Assembly: GCA_024404655.1 (NCBI GenBank)
Contig: JAKSPR010000123.1
Coordinates: forward strand, 1 to 7,946
Length of the DNA stretch: 7,946 nucleotides
Direction: 5' to 3'
Source of the DNA: Clostridia bacterium
GTDB taxonomy: Bacteria > Bacillota > Clostridia > Oscillospirales > CAG-272
In this document: piece by piece, positions 1 to 6,133 of the stretch
How the letters are laid out: the number at the start of each line of letters is the position of its first letter
How positions within the stretch are numbered: position 1 is the stretch's first letter
The notes under the pieces: generated by a model
Database searches by the model: none
What the model was told of the DNA's origin: nothing
The model's input: the letters and a program-made list of their open reading frames with translations, nothing else
Made by a program: the position numbers and the translations under genes

Positions 1-10
1 TTCCCTGGTT

Positions 11-1549
11 TCAGACCGTCTCGATTGTGTAAAACACAACGCCGCCGCACTGGAGGTTGAGGTTCAGATGCAATACCCTGTCCGTGAGCGTACAGATTTC
101 CTCTGTCGGAACAAGATGGGAATATGGCTCATAGTCTTCTGCCCGGAATGGCAGGATAATCCCCGCAGAATCCACGGACCAGCCGGTCGTATTGGGCAGT
201 TTTTTGGCCTCTTCATACCATTTTTCAAAGAAATTGGCAGTGTCGTCAACCAGCCACCGTGTGACCCGGACTTCATCTGCATTACCCGGTACAGCGACAT
301 CAAATCCGGTGGAAATTTTCTCATCATAAAGCATATCCCGCACAAAATGATATGCCATAATGAAGATTTTCCCGGTCGCGGTATCGCGTGAAGCGACGAT
401 TTCCGGACGGATATCCGCTCTCGGCAGACCGGAAGATTCCGCATCAGCCCTGATCAGCTCCGTACTGATCATTCTGGAAAAACAGTCAGCGGTATGATAA
501 GAGACCGTTTTCAGACCGTGAAAGGCATCTCCCGTCAGATAATTCCATGCGCAGAAATAGTCAATATCATGGTCGATCATAGTTTTGATGGTCATTGCAT
601 CATAGGCCGCCTGACTGGTATGACCCGTTATGCGGGAGGTCAGCGGCAGATTATCGCAGCCGTTCAGGATTCTGCCCTCATCCACACCGTAGCGGAGCCC
701 ATGCAGACCGCATTCCTCCGCACAGCTGCGCAGAATGTCAATGCTATCCGTGAGCGTCGTTTCCGCTGCCTGATTTGGCGTGATATCATAGAAGGAGGAC
801 GCGAGGTAGCAGAGCCGCGTTCCACGCTTTCCGGTACAGCGGTTCACTCCCTCTGCACAGTGCCGGATGAACAGTCTTTCGTCCCATAATCCCTCCGAGC
901 AGGTCATACTGTGTGCGCCGATGAAAATATCCTCACCGAGCACACTTTCCAGAGCATCGACGGTGTAATCATACAGACAGAAATAGGCCTCCGCTGTTTC
1001 CTCCGGAGAACCGCAGTCAAACCATGATTTGTTCTCATATTCTGTGAGAACACCCCATTTCCATGTTCTGACCTCATCAAGACCAAAGGCATCCACCAGA
1101 GCTTTTGCGGCAGCGGCGATATAGCGATGATAAACCCGGTAATCATCCGGTTTCTGCAGATTCACGCCGAAATCAGCAGAGATCGGCGCAGATGCAGAAT
1201 ACTTGACCGGCACTGCACCCGTTTTGAGAAACGGCTTTACGCTGCCCTGCTCCACCACATTGCGGCACGCTTCGATCAACCTCGAAAAGTTATAGTCATC
1301 GGTCACAGACCGGTCTCTGGGGTCAAGGAATAAATCCCGTGAAAGAGAGCCGCCTGTGGCCGTCATGAACTGGATATACTCAACGAATGGGAACTGCTTT
1401 GCGAAAAAGGTCTTGTCCTGTTCACCAAGAAAAGCACGGGCATAGTCCCACTGATTCATCATTGCGACTTTGTTTGTTATCGTCTTCCCCGTCGTGCTGT
1501 TTCCGTCTACAGTGAAGACAACCTGTGTTTTGAGATTCTGTCCTTTCAT
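11..1549 (-). CDS. Putative cytoplasmic clan GH-A (GH39-like) glycoside hydrolase
   Basis: The 512-residue protein has no signal peptide or membrane segment and 14 cysteines, so it is probably cytoplasmic and acts on imported or small glycosides. The segments read like the later strands of a TIM barrel. A strand ending in WKWGVLTEYEN (163-173) has E170 or E172 in the place of the clan GH-A acid/base glutamate. IFIGAHS (208-214) and LCYLASSFYD (246-255) could be strands 5 and 6. LRYGVDEGR (285-293) has E291 in the nucleophile position, and YFCAWNYL (331-338) resembles the last strand with its tryptophan. A beta-rich tail follows from about residue 380. This layout resembles GH39 xylosidase/iduronidase-like proteins, but the usual Asn-Glu pair is replaced by Thr-Glu. 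The fold is inferred by eye and the substrate is unknown. The ATG is forced by an in-frame TGA seven codons upstream, yet it has only AGG directly abutting it as a ribosome site. It is a separate unit from the chaperone operon. Confidence 0.6.
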   Translation of the reverse strand: MKGQNLKTQVVFTVDGNSTTGKTITNKVAMMNQWDYARAFLGEQDKTFFAKQFPFVEYIQFMTATGGSLSRDLFLDPRDRSVTDDYNFSRLIEACRNVVEQGSVKPFLKTGAVPVKYSASAPISADFGVNLQKPDDYRVYHRYIAAAAKALVDAFGLDEVRTWKWGVLTEYENKSWFDCGSPEETAEAYFCLYDYTVDALESVLGEDIFIGAHSMTCSEGLWDERLFIRHCAEGVNRCTGKRGTRLCYLASSFYDITPNQAAETTLTDSIDILRSCAEECGLHGLRYGVDEGRILNGCDNLPLTSRITGHTSQAAYDAMTIKTMIDHDIDYFCAWNYLTGDAFHGLKTVSYHTADCFSRMISTELIRADAESSGLPRADIRPEIVASRDTATGKIFIMAYHFVRDMLYDEKISTGFDVAVPGNADEVRVTRWLVDDTANFFEKWYEEAKKLPNTTGWSVDSAGIILPFRAEDYEPYSHLVPTEEICTLTDRVLHLNLNLQCGGVVFYTIETV

Positions 1550-1603
1550 CCTGTCTGCGAGGTCCCGTCAGCACTTTTTGTCTGATCTATGGAATACCTC
1601 TTT

Positions 1604-1609
1604 CCTCCT
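1604..1609 (-). promoter_or_regulatory. Strong Shine-Dalgarno AGGAGG with no start codon at normal distance
   Basis: The minus strand reads AGGAGG followed by AAAGAGG in the leader of the hydrolase gene. The annotated ATG is 54 nt further on. At the ideal distance (6 nt after AAGAGG) there is only an ATA codon, at 1588-1590. Reading from that ATA gives 14 codons ending in a TGA that overlaps the hydrolase ATG as ATGA. This could be a leader peptide with a rare start, a decayed original start, or chance. Confidence 0.5.
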
Positions 1610-1613
1610 GACG

Positions 1614-1632
1614 ATATAAAATTGTTTTATAT
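1614..1632 (-). promoter_or_regulatory. AT-rich stem-loop in the hydrolase leader
   Basis: ATATAAAA and TTTTATAT form a perfect 8-bp inverted repeat around a 3-nt loop. It lies between the predicted transcription start and the AGGAGG at 1604-1609, within the 5' untranslated region. All its pairs are A-T, so it would be weak in RNA. No role can be assigned. Confidence 0.4.
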
Positions 1633-1647
1633 AGGTCTTCTGCTATT

Positions 1648-1676
1648 ATCGTATCACAATATGCACAAATTATCAA
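1648..1676 (-). promoter_or_regulatory. Extended -10 SigA-type promoter of the hydrolase gene
   Basis: On the minus strand, -35 TTGATA (1671-1676) is followed after 17 bp by TACGAT (1648-1653), preceded by TGA in the extended -10 position. Transcription would start near 1641, giving a leader of about 90 nt. An imperfect 15-bp dyad, TATTGT-GAT-ACGATA, overlaps the -10 and might be an operator, but this is weak. The promoter begins about 44 bp after the chaperone operon terminator, so the hydrolase is probably controlled separately. Confidence 0.6.
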
Positions 1677-1719
1677 TAAATCCGCATGGAAAAGTTTCTT
1701 TTTCTCTTCTGATTTACAG

Positions 1720-1752
1720 AAAAAGGCGACGGTTTTTGACCGACGCCTTTTT
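1720..1752 (-). terminator. Rho-independent terminator after prmA (possibly bidirectional)
   Basis: GGCGTCGGT and ACCGTCGCC pair as a 9-position stem with one T-T mismatch around a 5-nt CAAAA loop. Five A's precede it and five T's follow on the minus strand. It lies about 100 nt beyond the prmA stop; I see nothing else in 1753-1850. The matching A and T tracts mean it could also stop plus-strand transcription, although no plus-strand gene is visible here. Confidence 0.9.
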
Positions 1753-1850
1753 GATATATTCTTCACACGATCCGGACGCAGTGGGAGCTATGGAATACAG
1801 GCCCGATCTGACCTGTTTCAGTGTATGCAAGCTCTCAGGGACTGATTTTT

Positions 1851-2759
1851 TCAAGGTCTGAACGCAAATGCAGTCCATCCGTTATCGTGTGCCTCTTCAA
1901 GAACAGAGAAGCCATTTTCCAGCATGGACGCCTTAACTTCTTCCGCGCGCTCGTTGATGATGCCGGAAGTAATATAAACTGCATCCGCTGTGAGATACGG
2001 TCTGATCTGATCCGCCATGCGGATGATGATATCGGCAACGATGTTGGCAGTGCAGATGGAGTACGGTGCAGAAGTATCCACATCTTTCAGAAGATCAGAT
2101 ACAGCGCAGTTTACGTTTGTTACATGGTTGACATCCATATTTTCCTTTGCCACGCGGACAGCAACGGGGTCGATATCATAGGCGTTGCCCTCTTTGATGC
2201 CGAGCAGCGCACCGCAGATTGCCAGAATACCGGAACCTGTACCGACATCCAGCATACGGTCGCCGGGCTTAACATACTTTTCAAGCAGAGAGGCACAGAG
2301 ACGAGTGGTCTCATGGGTACCGGTACCGAAGGCCATACCGGGGTCCATGCTGACGATGATCTCACCGTCCTTGGGAGCATAGGTTTCCCACTGGGGAACG
2401 ACCACCAGTTTTTCACCGATCTTGGTAGGATGATAATACTTTCTCCATGCGGTGGACCATGCCTCCTCGTCGACGCCGACGAATTCGATTTCGGCTTCAA
2501 CGGCAAGATCACGGAAACGGTCCTTCAAGAATGCCGCATACTCCGGCAGGCTCTTGTCCTCCGGAACATAAATGCTGACAGCGATCTTTGATTTATCGCA
2601 GTTCAGAATACTTTCATCAATGAGGTCGGCATAGACGGTATTCATGTCGATATCCGAATAGTCCTCGATCATCAGCTGGGAGTCCAGCATAACCATAACG
2701 GCGCAGATTGTTTCTCTGTCCTTCAGATTGCCGTTTACCCGCAGTTGTGTCCATTCCAT
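1851..2759 (-). CDS. prmA: Ribosomal protein L11 methyltransferase PrmA
   Basis: PrmA trimethylates ribosomal protein L11 using S-adenosylmethionine (SAM). The 302-residue product fits the family (about 290-315). It has an N-terminal substrate-recognition part (about 1-110), then the family block MDPGMAFGTGTHETT (138-152). The SAM-binding motif I MLDVGTGSGILAI (169-181) follows, then acidic YDID (194-197), and TANIVADI (237-244) in the place of the usual catalytic-loop ANILA. I chose the ATG at 2759 because AAGGAG (2770-2775) sits 10 nt before it and the family N-terminus begins there. A longer reading from GTG at 2843 would add 28 unlike residues and cover a stem-loop. prmA also follows dnaJ in Bacillus and many clostridia, where further genes often come next; here the unit ends directly after it. 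It is probably co-transcribed with dnaJ. Confidence 0.96.
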   Translation of the reverse strand: MEWTQLRVNGNLKDRETICAVMVMLDSQLMIEDYSDIDMNTVYADLIDESILNCDKSKIAVSIYVPEDKSLPEYAAFLKDRFRDLAVEAEIEFVGVDEEAWSTAWRKYYHPTKIGEKLVVVPQWETYAPKDGEIIVSMDPGMAFGTGTHETTRLCASLLEKYVKPGDRMLDVGTGSGILAICGALLGIKEGNAYDIDPVAVRVAKENMDVNHVTNVNCAVSDLLKDVDTSAPYSICTANIVADIIIRMADQIRPYLTADAVYITSGIINERAEEVKASMLENGFSVLEEAHDNGWTAFAFRP

Positions 2760-2769
2760 AGCAGTGGTA

Positions 2770-2775
2770 CTCCTT
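2770..2775 (-). promoter_or_regulatory. Ribosome binding site that fixes the prmA start
   Basis: AAGGAG lies 10 nt before the ATG at 2759. It is the only good site in the gap and rules against the upstream GTG at 2843. Confidence 0.8.
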
Positions 2776-2814
2776 TGTTTTTTGTGATTTGGATTATTTT
2801 CATGAACGACCGCA

Positions 2815-2850
2815 GGGAGGCGCACAGAAACATCGTTCTGCACGTCTCCC
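2815..2850 (-). other. Long stem-loop between dnaJ and prmA
   Basis: On the transcript strand, positions 2850-2836 and 2829-2815 pair over 15 positions around a 6-nt loop, with one A-C mismatch and two adjacent G-U pairs. The outer end is GGGAG with CTCCC and the inner end CAGAA with TTCTG. It starts 14 nt after the dnaJ stop. No T tract follows (the next bases are TGCGGTCG), so it is not a classic terminator. An attenuator or an RNA processing/stability element would fit; this is inference. Confidence 0.6.
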
Positions 2851-2864
2851 CATAGTCAGAATTT

Positions 2865-4007
2865 TCAGTTTTTATTGCCGAAGATTTTATTGAAGAAGCG
2901 TTCCTTCTTCGTGTAGTTATTCTTTCCGCAGGAGTCGCTGAACTCACGCAGCAGCTGTTTCTGCTTCTCGGTCAGGCTCTTGGGAACCTCGATCACAACC
3001 GTGAAATGCAGATCACCCTTGTTCTTGGAATTGAGCATCTGAACGCCCTTTCCGCGGATGGTGAAGGAAGAATCGGTCTGCGTGCCTTCGGGGATGGTGT
3101 ATTTGACGTCTCCCTCCAAAGTCGGCACCGTGATCTCCGCTCCCAGCGTTGCTTCGGGGAAGGTGATCGGGATTTCACAGTAAAGATCGTATCCGTCACG
3201 CTCGAAGATGTTATGTTTCTTGACGTTGACAGTGACGATCACGTCACCCGTAGGACCGCCGTTCTTGCCCTCTGAGCCCTGACCGCGCAGAGCCAGCATC
3301 ATACCGTCGTCAAAACCGGCCGGGATGGTGATCTCCATCTTCTTCTGGGTCTTGACCATACCGCTGCCGCGGCATGTGGAACAGGGGTTTTTGATGACCT
3401 TACCGGTACCGCCGCAGGCATTGCAGGCGCCGCTGGTCTGGAACACACCCAGAGCCGTTCTCTGCTGCATGCGGATGGTACCCGTACCATTACAGTTGGT
3501 GCATCGTTCTGCCGTCGTACCCTTGGCAGCGCCGGAACCGCTGCAGTCTGCACAGCGTTCAACCTTGGTAAAGCTGATATCTTTCTTGCAGCCGAATGCC
3601 GCTTCCTCGAAGGTAATATTCAGTCTCTGATGGATATCTTCACCGCGGACAGGACCGTTTCTGCGGGATGCAGAACCGCCCATACCGCCGCCGAAGAAGC
3701 TGGAGAAGATATCGGACATATCGAAGTCCATACCGCCGCCGAAACCACCGAAGCCGGAGCCGCCGCCCATGCTCGGATCGACGCCCGCGTGACCGTACTG
3801 GTCATAACGTGCCTTCTTATCCGCATCGGACAGAACGCCGTATGCCTCGTTGACTTCCTTGAACTTGACTTCTGCTTCCTTGTCGCCCGGATTCATATCC
3901 GGATGGTATTTCTTTGCGAGCTGACGATAAGCCCGCTTGATTTCATCGGCACTCGCACCCTTCTGCAGGCCGAGGACCTCATAATAGTCGCGTTTTGTTT
4001 CTGCCAT
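2865..4007 (-). CDS. dnaJ: Chaperone protein DnaJ (type I Hsp40)
   Basis: DnaJ delivers unfolded clients to DnaK and stimulates its ATPase in the cytoplasm. The 380-residue protein has the full type I layout. The J domain (about 5-72) has the HPD triad at 35-37. A Gly/Phe-rich linker (about 75-115) follows. Four CxxCxGxG zinc motifs lie at 152-159, 169-176, 195-202 and 209-216, followed by the client-binding C-terminal domains. AAGGTGG (4017-4023) lies 9 nt before the ATG. Unlike a tight operon member, it has a 209-bp gap from dnaK containing its own near-consensus promoter. It may therefore be made both from the CIRCE-controlled transcript and independently. No key residue is missing and the length is normal. 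Confidence 0.98.
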   Translation of the reverse strand: MAETKRDYYEVLGLQKGASADEIKRAYRQLAKKYHPDMNPGDKEAEVKFKEVNEAYGVLSDADKKARYDQYGHAGVDPSMGGGSGFGGFGGGMDFDMSDIFSSFFGGGMGGSASRRNGPVRGEDIHQRLNITFEEAAFGCKKDISFTKVERCADCSGSGAAKGTTAERCTNCNGTGTIRMQQRTALGVFQTSGACNACGGTGKVIKNPCSTCRGSGMVKTQKKMEITIPAGFDDGMMLALRGQGSEGKNGGPTGDVIVTVNVKKHNIFERDGYDLYCEIPITFPEATLGAEITVPTLEGDVKYTIPEGTQTDSSFTIRGKGVQMLNSKNKGDLHFTVVIEVPKSLTEKQKQLLREFSDSCGKNNYTKKERFFNKIFGNKN

Positions 4008-4025
4008 TGCCTGTAACCACCTTAT

Positions 4026-4034
4026 AAACCGTGT
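4026..4034 (-). repeat. Inverted partial copy of the dnaJ leader repeat, beside the ribosome site
   Basis: The minus strand reads ACACGGTTT here, the exact reverse complement of the AAACCGTGT that overlaps the dnaJ -10 element. Its ACGGTTT part also pairs with AAACCGT of the downstream repeat copy (4058-4064), giving a possible 7-bp RNA stem with a 25-nt loop. It ends 2 nt before the dnaJ ribosome site at 4017-4023, so the stem could affect translation. Confidence 0.5.
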
Positions 4035-4057
4035 CCCGTCCGCCGATCATGGGTGTG

Positions 4058-4102
4058 ACGGTTTCGGAACCAATATAGTAAAGATTATACACGGTTTCGG
4101 AA
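4058..4102 (-). repeat. Tandem 12-bp direct repeat spanning the dnaJ promoter
   Basis: TTCCGAAACCGT occurs twice on the minus strand, at 4091-4102 and 4058-4069, exactly 33 bp apart (about three helical turns). The first copy lies in the spacer between -35 and -10. The second lies about 10 bp after the expected transcription start. The core TTC-N-GAA is itself a small dyad. It does not match CIRCE, the CtsR heptad or the HAIR element. The arrangement looks like a double operator; the binding factor is unknown. Confidence 0.6.
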
Positions 4103-4112
4103 AATGAATCAA
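4084..4112 (-). promoter_or_regulatory. Internal SigA-type promoter of dnaJ-prmA
   Basis: On the minus strand, -35 TTGATT (4107-4112), a 17-bp spacer and a perfect TATAAT (4084-4089) are seen. The -35 hexamer is the same as in the hrcA promoter. Transcription would start near 4077 and give a leader of about 70 nt to the dnaJ ATG. No CIRCE is present, so HrcA would not be expected to act here. Confidence 0.75.
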
Positions 4113-4155
4113 TATCATTTTGTAAACGATTGGAGAACAACCCCAAAACAGGGGA

Positions 4156-4180
4156 AATATGCGCGGCTGACGCGCATATT
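4156..4180 (-). other. Perfect stem-loop after dnaK (possible attenuator or mRNA 3' stabiliser)
   Basis: AATATGCGCG and CGCGCATATT form a perfect 10-bp stem with a 5-nt loop, starting 36 nt after the dnaK stop. A small CCCC/GGGG hairpin (4141-4154) follows, but no run of T's, so full termination is doubtful. A competing 7-bp pairing of GCGGCTG (4187-4193) with CAGCCGC (4163-4169) would exclude this stem. Partial termination or an end point for processed dnaK mRNA are the likely roles. Confidence 0.6.
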
Positions 4181-4216
4181 CCGCGCCAGCCGCAGCCATT
4201 CAATCCTTTGGATTTA

Positions 4217-6049
4217 TCAGTTGTCGCTCTTATCGGTGAAGTCTGCGTTGTAGGTACCGTCAGCGTTCTGGGAGCCTGCAGCACCGTTTGCTGCACCACC
4301 CTGCGCCTGCTGTGCCTGCTGATAGAGCTTCTCGCTCATTGCGTAGAACTTCTTCTGGAGTGCTTCGGTGCCGGCCTTGATATCCTCGGTGGAACCGTTC
4401 TTGACGGTCTCCTTGAGTCTGTCGATCTCAGCCTGAACATCAGCCTTCTCGCCTGCATCGATCTTGTCGCCCAGCTCACCGAGCGTCTTTTCACTCTGGA
4501 AGATCAGGTTTTCAGCCTGGTTCTTGGTATCGACGGCATCCTTTGCCTTCTTATCTTCCTCGGCATACTTTTCAGCTTCTCTGACCGCCTTGTCGATATC
4601 TTCCTTGCTCATATTGGAAGAAGAAGTGATGGTGATGTGCTGTTCCTTGCCGGTACCGTTATCGGTTGCGGAGACGTTGACGATACCGTTTGCGTCGATC
4701 TCGAAGGTGACTTCGATCTGCGGTACGCCTCTGGGAGCAGAGGGGATACCATCGAGGCTGAATCTGCCCAGCGTGGTGTTGCCGGCAGCCATCTCACGTT
4801 CACCCTGCAGGATGTGGATTTCAACGGAGGTCTGACCGTCTGCTGCGGTGGAGAAGACCTGGCTCTTCTTGGTCGGGATGGTGGTGTTTCTGTCGATGAT
4901 CTTGGTGCACACGCCGCCGAGGGTCTCGATACCGAGGGACAGAGGTGTGACATCGAGCAGGAGCAGATCCTTGACGTCGCCGCCGAGGACACCGCCCTGG
5001 ATTGCGGCACCGATTGCAACACACTCATCGGGGTTGATGCCCTTGAAGGGTTCCTTACCCATGAGCTTCTGGACCTCTTCCTGGACAGCGGGGATTCTGG
5101 TGGAACCGCCAACGAGCAGGACCTTGTTGATATCGGAAGCCTTGAGGCCTGCATCAGCCATTGCCTGTCTGACAGGAGCGACACAAGCGTTGACCAGATC
5201 AGCGGTCAGCTCATTGAACTTTGCACGGGTGAGGGTTGCGTTGAAGTGCTTCGGGCCGGTTGCATCAGCGGTGATGAAGGGCAGGTTGATTTCTGCGCTC
5301 ATCATGCCGGAGAGCTCGATCTTTGCCTTTTCTGCAGCTTCCTTCAGTCTCTGAAGAGCCATCTTATCGTTTCTCAGATCGTTGCCGCCGTTTTCCTTCA
5401 TGAATTCGTTTGCGATCCAGTCGATGATCTTCTGGTCGAAGTCATCACCGCCGAGGCGGGTGTTGCCGTTGGTTGCAAGAACTTCAAAGACACCGTCGCT
5501 GATATCGAGGATAGAGACATCGAACGTACCGCCGCCAAGGTCGAAGACCATGACCTTCTGGGAGATATCATCCTTGTCAACACCGTATGCAAGTGCTGCT
5601 GCGGTCGGCTCATTGACGATACGCTTGACGTCGAGACCTGCGATGCGGCCTGCGTCCTTGGTTGCCTGACGCTGTGCGTCGGAGAAGTATGCCGGAACCG
5701 TGATGACGGCTTCGGTAACAGTGGTGCCCAGATATGCTTCTGCATCAGCCTTCATCTTCTGCAGGATCATTGCAGAAACTTCCTGGGGGGTGTACTGCTT
5801 GTCGTCGATGCGGACCTTATAGTCGGAACCCATGTGACGCTTGATGGACATGACAGTCTTGTCGGGGTTGGTGATTGCCTGACGCTTTGCTGCCTGACCG
5901 ACAATACGCTCACCGGTCTTGGTGAATGCAACGACGGAGGGGGTGGTTCTGGAACCTTCGGGGTTCGTGATGACGATAGGCTCGCCGCCTTCGTAAACTG
6001 CAACGCAGGAGTTCGTGGTACCAAGGTCAATACCGATAATCTTTCCCAT
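4217..6049 (-). CDS. dnaK: Chaperone protein DnaK (Hsp70)
   Basis: DnaK is the ATP-driven Hsp70 that binds and releases unfolded proteins with DnaJ and GrpE. The 610 residues match the Gram-positive length. The nucleotide-binding domain shows IDLGTTNS (7-14), the catalytic lysine K70, DLGGGTFD (170-177) and VLLVGGSTRIP (310-320). T175 corresponds to E. coli T199; this 24-residue shift marks the missing Gram-negative insert. The interdomain linker DLLLLD is at 361-366, followed by the substrate-binding domain, a helical lid and a Gln/Ala/Gly/Asn-rich tail. The tail ends in ADFTDKSDN rather than the common acidic EEV-type end. AAAGAGG (6058-6064) lies 8 nt before the ATG, and the stop is a tandem TGA TAA. 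It lies 84 bp after grpE and is probably heat-inducible through CIRCE. A long open frame on the opposite strand is a composition artefact. Confidence 0.99.
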   Translation of the reverse strand: MGKIIGIDLGTTNSCVAVYEGGEPIVITNPEGSRTTPSVVAFTKTGERIVGQAAKRQAITNPDKTVMSIKRHMGSDYKVRIDDKQYTPQEVSAMILQKMKADAEAYLGTTVTEAVITVPAYFSDAQRQATKDAGRIAGLDVKRIVNEPTAAALAYGVDKDDISQKVMVFDLGGGTFDVSILDISDGVFEVLATNGNTRLGGDDFDQKIIDWIANEFMKENGGNDLRNDKMALQRLKEAAEKAKIELSGMMSAEINLPFITADATGPKHFNATLTRAKFNELTADLVNACVAPVRQAMADAGLKASDINKVLLVGGSTRIPAVQEEVQKLMGKEPFKGINPDECVAIGAAIQGGVLGGDVKDLLLLDVTPLSLGIETLGGVCTKIIDRNTTIPTKKSQVFSTAADGQTSVEIHILQGEREMAAGNTTLGRFSLDGIPSAPRGVPQIEVTFEIDANGIVNVSATDNGTGKEQHITITSSSNMSKEDIDKAVREAEKYAEEDKKAKDAVDTKNQAENLIFQSEKTLGELGDKIDAGEKADVQAEIDRLKETVKNGSTEDIKAGTEALQKKFYAMSEKLYQQAQQAQGGAANGAAGSQNADGTYNADFTDKSDN

Positions 6050-6133
6050 GATAAATACCTCTTTCTTTCTCTTTATGAAAATTTATGATGATTGTCTTTT
6101 TGTTTGACAGGGGATACAATGTTTTAATTTGTT

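Noticed and set aside
1589..1861. A 90-codon plus-strand frame in the prmA-hydrolase gap
   Set aside because: It runs through the terminator stem, the hydrolase promoter and the end of prmA, and shows no protein-like features.
1821..2591. A 256-codon plus-strand frame opposite prmA
   Set aside because: It mirrors the strongly supported prmA frame, has no ribosome site or family resemblance, and there is no plus-strand promoter of note.
2760..2843. A 28-residue N-terminal extension of PrmA from GTG
   Set aside because: The added residues are unlike the family, overlap a stem-loop, and the ATG at 2759 has its own ribosome site.
3979..4050. A 23-codon upstream frame (MIGGRDTVYK...) in the dnaJ leader overlapping the dnaJ start
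   Set aside because: It has no ribosome site before its ATG, no coding signature, and overlaps dnaJ out of frame.
4130..6088. A 652-codon open frame on the plus strand opposite dnaK
   Set aside because: Long antisense frames opposite dnaK are a well-known effect of its codon use. The translation is rich in Cys, Leu and Asp, has no recognisable domain, and lies over a certain DnaK gene.
6050..6133. A possible promoter or hairpin between grpE and dnaK (TTGTAT and ATTGT/ACAAT pairs)
   Set aside because: No -10 lies at an acceptable spacing and the inverted pairs are only 4-5 bp long.
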